From positions 62,001-126,000 of the forward strand of contig CAMVEB010000002.1 in assembly GCA_947166385.1 (NCBI GenBank): DNA of 64,000 nucleotides, in the 5' to 3' direction. The position numbers and the translations under genes are program-made. Shown here in pieces: positions 26,641 to 36,034 of the stretch. Within the stretch, counting starts at the first letter, position 1. Every line of letters begins with the position of its first letter. Below the pieces are notes generated by a model. That model was not told the DNA's origin, searched no databases, and saw nothing but the letters and a program-made list of their open reading frames with translations. The stretch is from an uncultured Clostridia bacterium. GTDB taxonomy: Bacteria; Bacillota; Clostridia; Christensenellales; Aristaeellaceae.

Positions 26641-29373
26641 TCAATACCATATCCTGAGAAGCTTCCGCCCGATATCCAGCCACGCGGAAGGAACGCCAAG
26701 CCCGCTGGCATAGGGGAAAAGAAGCACGAAGAAGACAGCAGCTGCAATCATCAGCAGAATGGAACAGACTTTCATGATCCTGGCTGTCTTTTCCTGATAT
26801 CCGTCAAAACACAGGGTGACAGCGATCATCAGGAAAGGCAGGCTTGCAAAATAGTGGTAAATATAGGTTCCCCGCGGCACCAGAACCCATGGCAGATACT
26901 GTGCAAGAAGACCGATAAACAGAAATGCATATCGGGGATCATAGGAAGTGGATCTCAGATGCCAGGAAAGATCGGGAGCAGCCGATGACTGATATCTTCT
27001 CCCCAACACGGACCGGATTGCGCAATAAAGCAGCGCGGCAACACCGCCGTACCAGATGACCGGATTGCCGATGCAGAAAATACTGTGATGGACAGAAGCA
27101 GTATCCGGGACATACAGTTCATTGGCGTAATACATTGGCTTCAGGATGAACGGCCACTCCCACCAGGGCGAATAGAAACTGTGATCCATTCCCAGTCCGG
27201 GCGTGCTGTGATAGTTGAACATATGGATCTGTACGCGCCAGACTTCGGTCAGATAGTCAGAGAGGGAATGAATCTGATCGGCCTTGTGAGCAAAATAAGG
27301 AATGAAGCACAGGAGATATATGAGAAGCGGGACTGCAACAAAGAATAAAACACACCACATGCAAAGGACAAGTGTTCTGCGCGGCGCGGAAAAACCGGAA
27401 GGGAGCGGCTGCTTTTGTATGCTGACGGTGTCTTTCTCCAGACGAATGACCCTGATACAATGCCAGAAAAAGAGTACGGCCAGCCCCGCGCCGGCATAGA
27501 TCCCAATCCATTTGCTGGCAATGGACAAACCCATAAACAATCCGGAAAGACCGAGCGAAATCAGGGGAACAGAAATCTTTTCCTTCACAAAATCCGTCTG
27601 AAGGAAACGCAGCATAAAGAAATAGGAGAAAATGATAAACAGAACCGGGAAACTGTCAATAGTGGCGATCTGCGTCTGTGTCAGATGCATACAGTCAAGA
27701 GCCATCAGCAGGCAGGCCAGCGCTGCGAATCCCGTTTTTTTCGTCAGCTGCTTCCCGAGAAGGTACATGCCGGGCAGCATCAGAATACCGGCAATCGCTC
27801 CCGCAAGCCGCCAGCCAAAGGGCGTCATGCCGAAGATGGCCACGCACAGGCTCATCAGTTCCTTTCCGAGGGGAGGATGACTGGTCTCATACGGAGCCGT
27901 TCCCTGAAGGAACTCGTAAGCTGTCCGGGCATGGTATATTTCATCAAAATAGGTGCTGTTCCACCAGGAAGGTTCCGCTTTCTGACTTTGTGCCGCTTCG
28001 TCCGCAAACAAAGCAGGAAGGGCTTCCATCGTATCCGGTTCATCAATCAGCGCGGAAGGATCCGAATAGTATTTGCTCTCGGGATCCGCGCCATACCGGG
28101 AGACAATAACCGGGGAAATGACGGTGCCATCGGAACGGCGGAACAGGATTTCATTCAATGAAAGGGCATATTGCTGAGAGGACAGGCGGACGTATCGACC
28201 GTTGAAATGAATGATATTCCATGGATCGGCACCGGTATAGGTTCTCGCTCCGCTGTCTGTCTCATAGGAAACAGTGACATATTTCCATTTCCAGCATTGC
28301 CCCTGATCCATCTCTGCCCAGGTTTCCTCTTCCCAGGTTTTCCCGTCTTCGCTGACAGAAACAGAAAAATGATCATAACTGACCTTTGCATAATACAGGA
28401 TTTCGAAATCCTCCTGACGGCTGCCCAGGTCAAAAACAATCTGTTCATTTTCCCCGCTGGAAGTCCAGCCGGTCTGAGGCGCCTTTGTACTGCCCAGGGT
28501 CAATAAGCTGATCAGTGAATAAACCAGGATGATACCGCTCAGAATCAGCGTATCCTTCCGATTCCAGCGCAGCCTGCGATCCGGATGCCAGTCGTTCGGA
28601 TTCCGGGGTTCCGCATGGCGGATCCGGCGGATCAGTCTGTGATGAGGACGATGCCTGTTATACAGCATGATGATCGGCACGCACAGCAGGCAGGCAAGAA
28701 CGATGCCGAGCAGCCACGGCCAGACGGGCGCGGCGGCTGCTTCATTTTCAGCATCTTCCTCATCGCTGTAGACAGGATCAGGCTCCCTGAACCACAAATC
28801 CGCAATCCCGTCCCCCGGGACGCTGTCCACCCGGACAAGCTTCAGATCGGAAAAGGCAGCAAGGCCCTTGCTTTCTCCGCTGTACCCGCCCAGTCTGGCA
28901 AACACAACGATTTCATCCTGCTCCGGACCTGTTTCCCCATAATACTCAATATACTGCCATTGTCCGTCCGTGTCGTAGTATTTCTCACTGAAGGCATAGA
29001 CTCCCTCAATGCTCAGATTGGCCCCATGACCTCCTGATATATTGTCAGCAAGAACATATCCGCTCAGGCAATAGAGACTCTCGGGCTCCACAGGGACAGC
29101 CTGGGCAAAGCGCGCGTCGTTGTACCTGTAGTTCTGAATGATGACGGATGTGGATTGTTCTGCAGGCCCCTCCCCGGTTCTGAAGTCAGAATAGCTTGGT
29201 TCAAGAATATAGGCGTCGGTATACCAGACAGAAGGCAGCCCGTCTTCATCAAGCTCCCGGAAGTTGCCATTTTCCAAAAGATTCTCCGCGGAAGCACCGC
29301 AGCAGATCAACAGCAGGAGAATCGAAAGCAAAACTGCAAAACGGATAATCTTTGGCTTCTTCTGTTCGTCCAT
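26641..29373 (-). CDS. Protein O-mannosyltransferase-like GT39 membrane enzyme with N-terminal ligand-binding domains
   Basis: 910 aa. Signal-like hydrophobic start (about 8-28); an extracytoplasmic jelly-roll-type domain (about 30-190, NLLENGNFRELDEDGLPSVW opening typical of carbohydrate-binding modules); a membrane helix about 219-240; another about 272-292; a discoidin-like segment about 300-430; then the PMT core. Core motifs: FDEIYHARTAYEFL (acidic pair near 476), TSHPPLGKELMSL, DCMHLTQTQIATIDSF, and WVLVPRGTYIYHYFASLPF near the C-terminus with about ten membrane helices. Such enzymes transfer sugars from a polyprenyl-phosphate carrier to secreted proteins. It follows a run of secreted-protein genes on the same strand, which may be its substrates (inference). 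Confidence 0.85.
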   Translation of the reverse strand: MDEQKKPKIIRFAVLLSILLLLICCGASAENLLENGNFRELDEDGLPSVWYTDAYILEPSYSDFRTGEGPAEQSTSVIIQNYRYNDARFAQAVPVEPESLYCLSGYVLADNISGGHGANLSIEGVYAFSEKYYDTDGQWQYIEYYGETGPEQDEIVVFARLGGYSGESKGLAAFSDLKLVRVDSVPGDGIADLWFREPDPVYSDEEDAENEAAAAPVWPWLLGIVLACLLCVPIIMLYNRHRPHHRLIRRIRHAEPRNPNDWHPDRRLRWNRKDTLILSGIILVYSLISLLTLGSTKAPQTGWTSSGENEQIVFDLGSRQEDFEILYYAKVSYDHFSVSVSEDGKTWEEETWAEMDQGQCWKWKYVTVSYETDSGARTYTGADPWNIIHFNGRYVRLSSQQYALSLNEILFRRSDGTVISPVIVSRYGADPESKYYSDPSALIDEPDTMEALPALFADEAAQSQKAEPSWWNSTYFDEIYHARTAYEFLQGTAPYETSHPPLGKELMSLCVAIFGMTPFGWRLAGAIAGILMLPGMYLLGKQLTKKTGFAALACLLMALDCMHLTQTQIATIDSFPVLFIIFSYFFMLRFLQTDFVKEKISVPLISLGLSGLFMGLSIASKWIGIYAGAGLAVLFFWHCIRVIRLEKDTVSIQKQPLPSGFSAPRRTLVLCMWCVLFFVAVPLLIYLLCFIPYFAHKADQIHSLSDYLTEVWRVQIHMFNYHSTPGLGMDHSFYSPWWEWPFILKPMYYANELYVPDTASVHHSIFCIGNPVIWYGGVAALLYCAIRSVLGRRYQSSAAPDLSWHLRSTSYDPRYAFLFIGLLAQYLPWVLVPRGTYIYHYFASLPFLMIAVTLCFDGYQEKTARIMKVCSILLMIAAAVFFVLLFPYASGLGVPSAWLDIGRKLLRIWY

Positions 29374-29505
29374 TCTGACCTCCTGATGATTCCTTCAGGT
29401 GAAGGCTAACCGTACTTGTCCCAAAGAAAAGTACGTATCAGCACAGACAGAATTCTATCAAAAAACAAGTCTCCTGACAATGTCTTCAACGAGCCTTTAC
29501 GTCTA

Positions 29506-31065
29506 TTAACCGTTTCCTTCTGTAAGATCGCTCTGCTGCACAAAACCATATTCACCGGTGGCTGGAAACCAGACATGATACCATTTGTCTCCGATCACTC
29601 CGATTACCTTCATGGTATTCCAGTCCGCATCTGTGTGCCATATGTAATCGCCGATCTGAGGCTCCTTGTAGACTTTCAGTTTTTCACTCCCCGCATACAA
29701 TAGCGGCATGACGGAAATATCCAGACGCAGGGCGCTGCCGGATTGTCCGAAGGTCAGGTAGCGCTTCATCATATATCCCCGGCGCCAGCAGCGCCAGTCG
29801 CCGAAAACAACCAGCGTCCAGTCACCGTCCTGTGCGGAAATACCAACAGGCGTCCCAGTATAATACTTGCCCTGAGAACGGCTCTCTTTGTCTGCCAGCT
29901 CCCTCAGATGCAGGCGGTCGGTGGATTTGGGATTGACCACCATGGCATAAGCGCTGGCATCCATCTGTGCGGAAGCCTCGTCCAGACTGTGAGGCAGGTG
30001 GTTCCAATCCATCCGCGTGATATCACCCCAGGGATGATCTCCATAAAGGATGGTTTGGGCCGGCACTTCCGAGCCATCCCATACCGTACGGTCACCGAAG
30101 AACAGGAAGCCTCCGGATTCTTTTGAATAGGCTCCATCATCATAGATATATTCCAGTCCTGCCTTGCCGGAATAGAGCAGCTGAACCGTCACGCATCGCC
30201 CATCAACCCATAAGCTATCGGTAAAATTCTCCACGCCTAAATATGTGTCTTCCGGCAGAGGTGAACTCATAATCAGATTTACTTTCCGCTGACTGGCGTA
30301 CTCCACAATCACATAGAACTTTTCGCGGGTTTTCAGGCTTCTTACGAGAAAGTGCATGGCGCCATCCTTGAGAATACATTTGATATACGAGAAGTCTGGC
30401 ATCAGGATTGCACAAGCTTCCACAAAAAAACGGTCTGTCTCAAACCATGCACCTAATTGTGGGTCGATTAGCGTCGGAAAGCCCTGGAGATCAAAGTCCG
30501 CCAGCATAATGTGATCTCCTACCCACGTAGCGGGCAGAGGATCCATCCGGATCAATTCCGTGCTGTCGTTCCTGTCTGAAATGTAAAAGCTGCGGATAAT
30601 CTCACCGCCGTGCGCTTCATCCCATATGGTAATCCAGCTATGGGTATATTCGCCGTAACCACTATCCGCGTAGTATTGATCCACCGGTCCCCAGACACCG
30701 TCTATGTTTCGTGAACTATGATATCGGAGGACTTCTTGATCTGATAGCAGATAGGTCCAGTATATCGAGATATCGCTTTCGAGATACAGTTCCGGCCAGT
30801 CAGCATCCTGGATCAGCGCTGTGGGGTTGTCGATTTTGATCTGCCACACGTTTTCTTTCTTCTCAAGCACGACCAGTCTCTTCTTACCCTCTATCTCTGT
30901 GAAGCAGGCTGCCGTGTCGCCCCACTGCGAGAGCTGCACAGGTTCGGTGATGCCTGCCTGCATGAGAGCGTCAGTGATTCGGGTTTCGCCCTGATCCTCC
31001 GCAATAGCATATGCCGAAAAAAACATCACAGCACACAGAAGGCGGATAAACCATATTTTATTCAT
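29506..31065 (-). CDS. Secreted protein with C-terminal SH3-like domain
   Basis: 519 aa from ATG 31065 (AAAGGACAAAGGA upstream). Signal peptide about 1-21 (WFIRLLCAVMFFSAYAIA). The body is rich in aromatic and acidic residues, with beta-type repeats, and not recognised. Residues about 455-515 (KVYKEPQIGDYIWHTDADW ... GEYGFVQQSDL) look like a bacterial SH3 module. No catalytic motif seen. Part of the minus-strand run of secreted proteins. Confidence 0.72.
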   Translation of the reverse strand: MNKIWFIRLLCAVMFFSAYAIAEDQGETRITDALMQAGITEPVQLSQWGDTAACFTEIEGKKRLVVLEKKENVWQIKIDNPTALIQDADWPELYLESDISIYWTYLLSDQEVLRYHSSRNIDGVWGPVDQYYADSGYGEYTHSWITIWDEAHGGEIIRSFYISDRNDSTELIRMDPLPATWVGDHIMLADFDLQGFPTLIDPQLGAWFETDRFFVEACAILMPDFSYIKCILKDGAMHFLVRSLKTREKFYVIVEYASQRKVNLIMSSPLPEDTYLGVENFTDSLWVDGRCVTVQLLYSGKAGLEYIYDDGAYSKESGGFLFFGDRTVWDGSEVPAQTILYGDHPWGDITRMDWNHLPHSLDEASAQMDASAYAMVVNPKSTDRLHLRELADKESRSQGKYYTGTPVGISAQDGDWTLVVFGDWRCWRRGYMMKRYLTFGQSGSALRLDISVMPLLYAGSEKLKVYKEPQIGDYIWHTDADWNTMKVIGVIGDKWYHVWFPATGEYGFVQQSDLTEGNG

Positions 31066-31146
31066 TCCTTTGTCCTTTCTTATCCCGCACGGATTATTCA
31101 TCAGGGAACCACGTTTTGCCATGATGATTACCTCTGCTCTGAAAAA

Positions 31147-31971
31147 TCAATGCTCCCCGACAAGCTTCTGCAGCAGAGCGCCTCCGATCATCCTGTCCCT
31201 CTCAGAAAGAAGTACGCCGGCATTATGCAGATCATTCACATGAATAAACAGAACAAGGGATTGCTTTGTCATGATCTCCCAGACATTATCCGTTCCATAG
31301 TGTTTCCACAAAACATCTGAAGCGATTTCATCCCTGATTTCAAAAGGCAAGGAATCATTCCGCAATTGATCACAGGCATCATTCAAACAAATCATGCCGT
31401 ATTCATACAGCTTTAATGCCAGCTCGATTTTTATATCCTCCGGAACCACGGACATGTTTCCGCGAATAGTTATCGGCGCCATATTAAGCATTCTGTCTGA
31501 TCCAGTATCCTCTATGACAGAAAGGCCATGATCCAGCTGATAGGTACCCATCCAGTAAGCAAACAAATACATGTTATCCGAAACAGAGACGGTGTCTTCC
31601 GGTTCGGACAACGGCCAGTAGCTCTGATTATTCCATATGGGCTTCGCGTATGTGCCGATCACATATCCGTCTCCATACCGTTCAGACCTGGCGTGGTACC
31701 ACAAAGCTCCCCTGTATTGCTCTTCCTCCAGACATTCCAGAAGTTCTCCACCCTGTAGGCTTGCTATCACTTTCCCCCCGGGAGATTCTCTGAAGTTAAC
31801 TGCCGAATGAACAATCTGAACCTGACGGGACAAAACCACATTTCCGGCGGAATATGAGGATAATATTTCCTCCAGCAGGGTTTTTCCGTCGACATATTTT
31901 TCCGCATTCCCAACAGATGTCAGCATACAGAGAATGATCAGAATTCCACAGATGATGGTTCTTCTTTTCAT
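31147..31971 (-). CDS. Secreted SH3b-domain protein
   Basis: 274 aa from ATG 31971; GGAGGG lies six bases upstream (an in-frame TTG two codons earlier is less likely). Signal peptide about 1-24. Residues about 45-108 are an SH3b domain (VNFRESPGGKVIASLQGGEL, YGDGYVIGTY). The remaining C-terminal helical half is not recognised. 52 bp downstream of the chimeric SHOCT gene and 81 bp before the next secreted protein. Confidence 0.75.
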   Translation of the reverse strand: MKRRTIICGILIILCMLTSVGNAEKYVDGKTLLEEILSSYSAGNVVLSRQVQIVHSAVNFRESPGGKVIASLQGGELLECLEEEQYRGALWYHARSERYGDGYVIGTYAKPIWNNQSYWPLSEPEDTVSVSDNMYLFAYWMGTYQLDHGLSVIEDTGSDRMLNMAPITIRGNMSVVPEDIKIELALKLYEYGMICLNDACDQLRNDSLPFEIRDEIASDVLWKHYGTDNVWEIMTKQSLVLFIHVNDLHNAGVLLSERDRMIGGALLQKLVGEH

Positions 31972-32023
31972 GCGCAACCCTCCTGGAAATACAACGAAGC
32001 AATTTCAAAAACTGTTCCTGTCA

Positions 32024-32569
32024 TCAGTGCAATCGCAATCCATGCGGTTCAGTTTCTTCCAATACATTGAACGGCACCAAGACCGGTTGCACATAGGTTT
32101 CATCATAGGTTCTGCAATATACGTATGCATCTCCACCCGGTGCAGCAGTCACTGAGAAGTTATAATCCTGATAAAAGTCAACGCTGCGAACAATGAGAGA
32201 CAGCTGATTCATCCGGCTGTCCAGTTCCATCCGGAATACGGTGTAAACACCCCGGGAATTGGCCACTGCCCGTCCATATACAGTATATCCGCCAGTTTCC
32301 GTGTTATACAGAATGGCATGAATGGATTTGACTAACCGATCTCCGGACAGTCGTTTACGTCGTATTAATCCTCTGTTTTCGGTAGCTTGCAAGTCCGTTT
32401 CGGAAATTAATCCGTCAGAAACAGGATGGTATTTCTGCTTCATTTTGTCGCGCATCTGGCAGTATTCATCTTGGGAAATCAGTCCCTTCTTCAGCATGCT
32501 TCGTACATGACTCATCGTGACCGAAAAAAGGCATTCATTCTGAAACTCCTGCTTCGTCAATTCCATCAT
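32024..32569 (-). CDS. Chimeric protein: SHOCT-like N-terminus joined to C-terminal part of a secreted protein
   Basis: 181 aa. Residues about 1-70 (LTKQEFQNECLF, LISQDEYCQMRDKM, KYHPVSDGLISETDL) match the short SHOCT-like proteins that accompany clostridial site-specific recombinases. Residues about 73-181 align with the C-terminus of the secreted protein encoded at 39864-41069 (YGRAVANSRGVYTVFRMELD against YGKAVANSKKIYNVFRMDLD; both end HGL-x-L). It has no signal peptide, so the C-terminal half is now cytoplasmic if expressed. Overlaps the HTH gene by ATGA. Probably created when a mobile cassette landed in a duplicate of the secreted-protein gene. Confidence 0.7.
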   Translation of the reverse strand: MMELTKQEFQNECLFSVTMSHVRSMLKKGLISQDEYCQMRDKMKQKYHPVSDGLISETDLQATENRGLIRRKRLSGDRLVKSIHAILYNTETGGYTVYGRAVANSRGVYTVFRMELDSRMNQLSLIVRSVDFYQDYNFSVTAAPGGDAYVYCRTYDETYVQPVLVPFNVLEETEPHGLRLH

Positions 32570-32973
32570 TGCTCACCCCCGAACCGGTCACGGATGTAGC
32601 AATCATGAGAGCAGTATTTCTGGTTACGGCTGCCATAGGCCGAGAAGGTCTTCCCGCAGACAGGACACACGGATTGCCGGAGCGATTCACGCCGGAGCTG
32701 GTTCGGATGAGAATTCCACCATTTATACCGGCAGGAATCTGAGCAGAATCTCTTTGTTTTCCGTCCCGGGGTCTGCCTGATTTCTTCACCGCACTGCGGG
32801 CATGAAAAAACCGCCGCTGACTGATCAGGTTCTTTCTGATCATCTGCGGCGGTCATTCGCTTCAGATAGGATTTAACCGTGTTTTCAGATATCCCGATCT
32901 GTGCGGCGATTTTCCTGTACCCCAGTCCCTTTTCGCTGAGACTGGCAATCATCTGTTTCTCTTGGGTCGTCAT
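32566..32973 (-). CDS. HTH plus double zinc-ribbon protein of a recombinase-type cassette
   Basis: 135 aa from ATG 32973 (GGAGGACTGCTCG upstream). Residues about 5-40 form a sigma-70-region-4/LuxR-like helix-turn-helix (GLGYRKIAAQIGISENTVKS). Two zinc-binding units follow: CPQCGEEI...FCSDSCR and CPVCGKTF...YCSHDCY. Such proteins usually neighbour large serine recombinases in clostridial mobile elements and may regulate them. No recombinase is present here, so this appears to be an orphaned piece. Translationally coupled to the chimeric gene. Confidence 0.75.
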   Translation of the reverse strand: MTTQEKQMIASLSEKGLGYRKIAAQIGISENTVKSYLKRMTAADDQKEPDQSAAVFSCPQCGEEIRQTPGRKTKRFCSDSCRYKWWNSHPNQLRRESLRQSVCPVCGKTFSAYGSRNQKYCSHDCYIRDRFGGEQ

Positions 32974-33306
32974 CGAGCAGTCCTCCAATCGTTTGATCGT
33001 TTGACTACTCACGCCCAAAAGTCAGGGGATTTTATAAGTGAAGCTCAGAAAAATATTGATGGCACCTCCCACAACATCAAGTGACACTATGCAGAAAACA
33101 CGAAGTTTTTGTATTGCATCCGCATCAATTCCTGCCTCTATCCTGTCAAAACACATCACCCCCATAGCAACTTCACTATATATATGTCGCCATGAGGGTG
33201 AAACATAACGCACCCGAATAAATATTCTTCACTTATCCTTCGGTCCACGTAGACGGGAGCTTTAGTCGTGGATCAAAAGACAGATCATCCACGGAAATAA
33301 GCCATC
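32974..33306. other. 333-bp stretch without a convincing gene
   Basis: Contains the upstream region of the HTH/zinc-ribbon gene and, at 33244-33272, a short stem (CCACG/CGTGG) around GGGAGCTTTAGT that resembles the hairpin at IS605-type element ends. A 63-codon open frame at 33022-33213 has no ribosome binding site or recognisable product. No clear promoter was found. Confidence 0.5.
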
Positions 33307-34836
33307 TTATCCATGATCTTCTGTCAGTTGTACGTCATCTTCCGTAGCTGGAATATATCCTCCACCGCCTTCCTCATTCGTCAGACTGAATCCTTCATCG
33401 TCAAAATCCAATCCTCGAATCGTTACCCGGCCATTGTTGTATATCAGAGTCAGTTGATAAGGCGGCTTGTTCCAGTACAGGTTCGTGAAAGGATTGTATT
33501 TCGTCACATACCACGTGCCAGATGCTCTGGCTGCATTTTCCACCCGTTCCGGCGTATCAAGATCCCAGTCCCACATTCCGGCAGTGAAGGTACCATCACT
33601 GTTGAAAACCAGATAATCATCCGCCATGGAGCCACCGGCATAGACCTTCCAGTTACCGATCAGCTTATCCATAGCCTCCGGTTGTTTTTCCTGTTCCATC
33701 GGCTTCAGATCCCGGACCGGCACAAAGCCCCAGATGATGGCCCCTCCATCCACGAACTTGTCGTTCTTCACTTCCGCGCCTACATAAACATAATAGTCGT
33801 TATACAGCCCCATACAGGTGAACTGTGTGCCCTTCGGTACTTTAAACTGAGGATATTGGCTTACATCCGGATCGTCCGTCAGCCAGGTATCCGCAGTTGC
33901 TTCCACATCCACATGAGCAAAACCGGTAAGAGGTTCGTTCGGATGCCAGTCTGTGATCTCCGGCAGACCTAGATCCTTGCATAGCGTATATCCGATCCGC
34001 TGCGTCCGTTCACTCACATTGTACCGGATGCAGGCATAGGATTGACCTTCTTCATTGCGGTATTGGGAAAGGAGCCAGATGTCTCCATTCAGTCCAGCTG
34101 CCGCCTTGCCTTTCCCGGCACGCCATGCGGATTTGCCGTACGGCGCACTGTAGACAGCAGCAGTCCCTTTCTTGCCAACTTTCAGCAGTTCCCCAGGCTG
34201 ATCCACATTATAGATTTCCCCGCTGCCTGCCACAAAACCCAGGCACTGCAGGCTGCTTTCAAGCTGTGCCCGCATCAGGTTCATGGCCTGGACTTCAGTG
34301 ACCGAATGCGGAAGCAGCTTAATATTGAAATCAGACAGACGTACCTTTGCCCACCATAAAGCTGTGCTGTCCTTTTCATTCGCCCAGTAGGAAAAAGCTC
34401 CTTCTTCTTCATTCCCCCAGTTTGAGATAAGCTGGAAATCGCCGATCGTCGCGCTGTAAAGCAGGTATTCTCCGTCCTCTGTCCAGGGACGGAAAACATA
34501 TTGCTCATCATTGCCATAGCTCAGATACAGATCCTGATCCATGACCATAAGTGATGGCGCCTCACGTTTATCGTCCGGTTGATAAACCGCAGTCGTGTAA
34601 ACATGCAGCCTGTCCAGATCGTCCACGAAGAACAGTGCGTGATGATAACGGGCTTGCATCACCGCGAGCGGATCATCCTGATTACCCAGAAGGATATAAT
34701 CATCCCAATCATGGGTCTTGATCATGGCCTGAAGCAGTTTCCCTTTCAGGTTCCAACTGTTGGCGGATGCACTGGAACAAAGAAGGATAGTGCAAATCAT
34801 TATGACGAGAAGAATCATCCTGAAATGTCTCTTCAT
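33307..34836 (-). CDS. Secreted multidomain protein with SH3-like and lipocalin-like segments
   Basis: 509 aa, signal peptide about 1-25 (ILLVIMICTILLCSSASA). The body contains a beta-rich region; residues about 315-380 look SH3-like (TWLTDDPDVSQYPQFKVPKG ... WGFVPVRDL), and 385-500 resemble a lipocalin-type barrel (LIGNWKVYAGGSMADDYLVF, SDGTFTAGMWDWD). C-terminus acidic. No enzyme motif. 38 bp gap to the gene upstream, so likely co-transcribed. Confidence 0.72.
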   Translation of the reverse strand: MKRHFRMILLVIMICTILLCSSASANSWNLKGKLLQAMIKTHDWDDYILLGNQDDPLAVMQARYHHALFFVDDLDRLHVYTTAVYQPDDKREAPSLMVMDQDLYLSYGNDEQYVFRPWTEDGEYLLYSATIGDFQLISNWGNEEEGAFSYWANEKDSTALWWAKVRLSDFNIKLLPHSVTEVQAMNLMRAQLESSLQCLGFVAGSGEIYNVDQPGELLKVGKKGTAAVYSAPYGKSAWRAGKGKAAAGLNGDIWLLSQYRNEEGQSYACIRYNVSERTQRIGYTLCKDLGLPEITDWHPNEPLTGFAHVDVEATADTWLTDDPDVSQYPQFKVPKGTQFTCMGLYNDYYVYVGAEVKNDKFVDGGAIIWGFVPVRDLKPMEQEKQPEAMDKLIGNWKVYAGGSMADDYLVFNSDGTFTAGMWDWDLDTPERVENAARASGTWYVTKYNPFTNLYWNKPPYQLTLIYNNGRVTIRGLDFDDEGFSLTNEEGGGGYIPATEDDVQLTEDHG

Positions 34837-34874
34837 GAGGCTTCCTCCATTCTGTGAATTCTGCTGATTCTTTT

Positions 34875-35927
34875 TTATTGAATTACAGGTTCAAGGATAA
34901 TTGCTTCATCTGGCTTTTCTCCGCCTTCGCTGTATTCAGGAACCAGGCTAAGGCCATTGAGATCATTCATGCGAGGAAACAGTACTTCAAACACGATTTC
35001 GTCTGTGCCTATTACCTCGGACGCTCCATATAAATCCGCAGAAACCAGCTCACCGTTTTGATACAAATTCCAGCAACTGATCACATCTGTGCCGGTTTCT
35101 TCTTCTTCCTCTTGCCACGCAATCCAGCTAGCAGCCTGCTCAGGAGAAATGACCCGCACTTTACCTTTCATATCAACGTTCCCCATGGATACTTCAACCG
35201 TTGCCTTATATGATGCAGCCTGTGTTGCCCCCTGAAGATACTGGAAAGAATGATTCCTGTTTAGGGTGAAAGTGATACTGTCATTTTCCGAGGACTCGAT
35301 TGTTTCCCTGTACGTTGTGTAATCTTGGAATCTGAGCATGGTGTACCAACAAAAAGTCAGCTTGAAGGTCAGCAGATCTGCTTCTTTTCCTTCAGGAATT
35401 ATACACTCTTTCCAGCCCAGAATGGTGCCGTCAGCTTGTTTTTTTTCATATCCCCCAACTGTGTCCAGATACGTACCGTCTTCAAGATCAAGGCCGTCTC
35501 TGGGAGAACAGCTTGGAGCTCTCAGCCAACGCTGACTTTTACCATCCAGCCAGTCATATTGCTTTTTTTCATCAGCTGCATGGGCAGGTTCTTCGCCGAT
35601 AATCATGTTTTCCATGAAGTCTTTCCATTTTATTCCCGCATCAGGAGCACCTTCGTAAAGTTCGATCAGATCCGTATCTGCACTGATTTTGAAGGAAATA
35701 AACACACGATTTCCCTCATAGTATCCCTGCCCAAGTTCAACAGTGATGCCATTCTTCGTCAGTGAAGAAGGCGGAATCGGCTCTGCAATCTCTTCCAATG
35801 CGGGCAATCGTTCATCCGCATATTCAACTTGAGCCAGTTCGCTGAAAAAACCAGATTCAGACGCAACAGCTGTTGAAAAAGCCATCATGGAGATAACCAG
35901 AATTACAATAATTGTTCTCTTAAACAA
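34875..35927 (-). CDS. Secreted protein, unknown
   Basis: 350 aa with signal peptide about 1-23 (IIVILVISMMAFSTAVAS). The mature part has beta-strand patterns reminiscent of the extracellular portion of DUF4179 proteins (NGITVELGQGYYEGNRVFIS, FKISADTDLIELYEG), but without a membrane anchor at its end. AGAAGAGAGG lies upstream of the ATG. Possibly a soluble relative of the anti-sigma ectodomains further along. Not otherwise recognised. Confidence 0.7.
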   Translation of the reverse strand: MFKRTIIVILVISMMAFSTAVASESGFFSELAQVEYADERLPALEEIAEPIPPSSLTKNGITVELGQGYYEGNRVFISFKISADTDLIELYEGAPDAGIKWKDFMENMIIGEEPAHAADEKKQYDWLDGKSQRWLRAPSCSPRDGLDLEDGTYLDTVGGYEKKQADGTILGWKECIIPEGKEADLLTFKLTFCWYTMLRFQDYTTYRETIESSENDSITFTLNRNHSFQYLQGATQAASYKATVEVSMGNVDMKGKVRVISPEQAASWIAWQEEEEETGTDVISCWNLYQNGELVSADLYGASEVIGTDEIVFEVLFPRMNDLNGLSLVPEYSEGGEKPDEAIILEPVIQ

Positions 35928-36034
35928 ACCTCTCTTCTCCTTTCATTTCTGTGTGTACAGAATACCGATTCCCCTGACACTCTTCAAACTATAACATATA
36001 CAGCCCTAAAACAATCTTTTCATCCGAATGGTAT

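Noticed and set aside
33022..33213. 63-codon minus-strand frame upstream of the HTH/zinc-ribbon gene
   Set aside because: No ribosome binding site, no recognisable product and no conservation visible; treated as noncoding.
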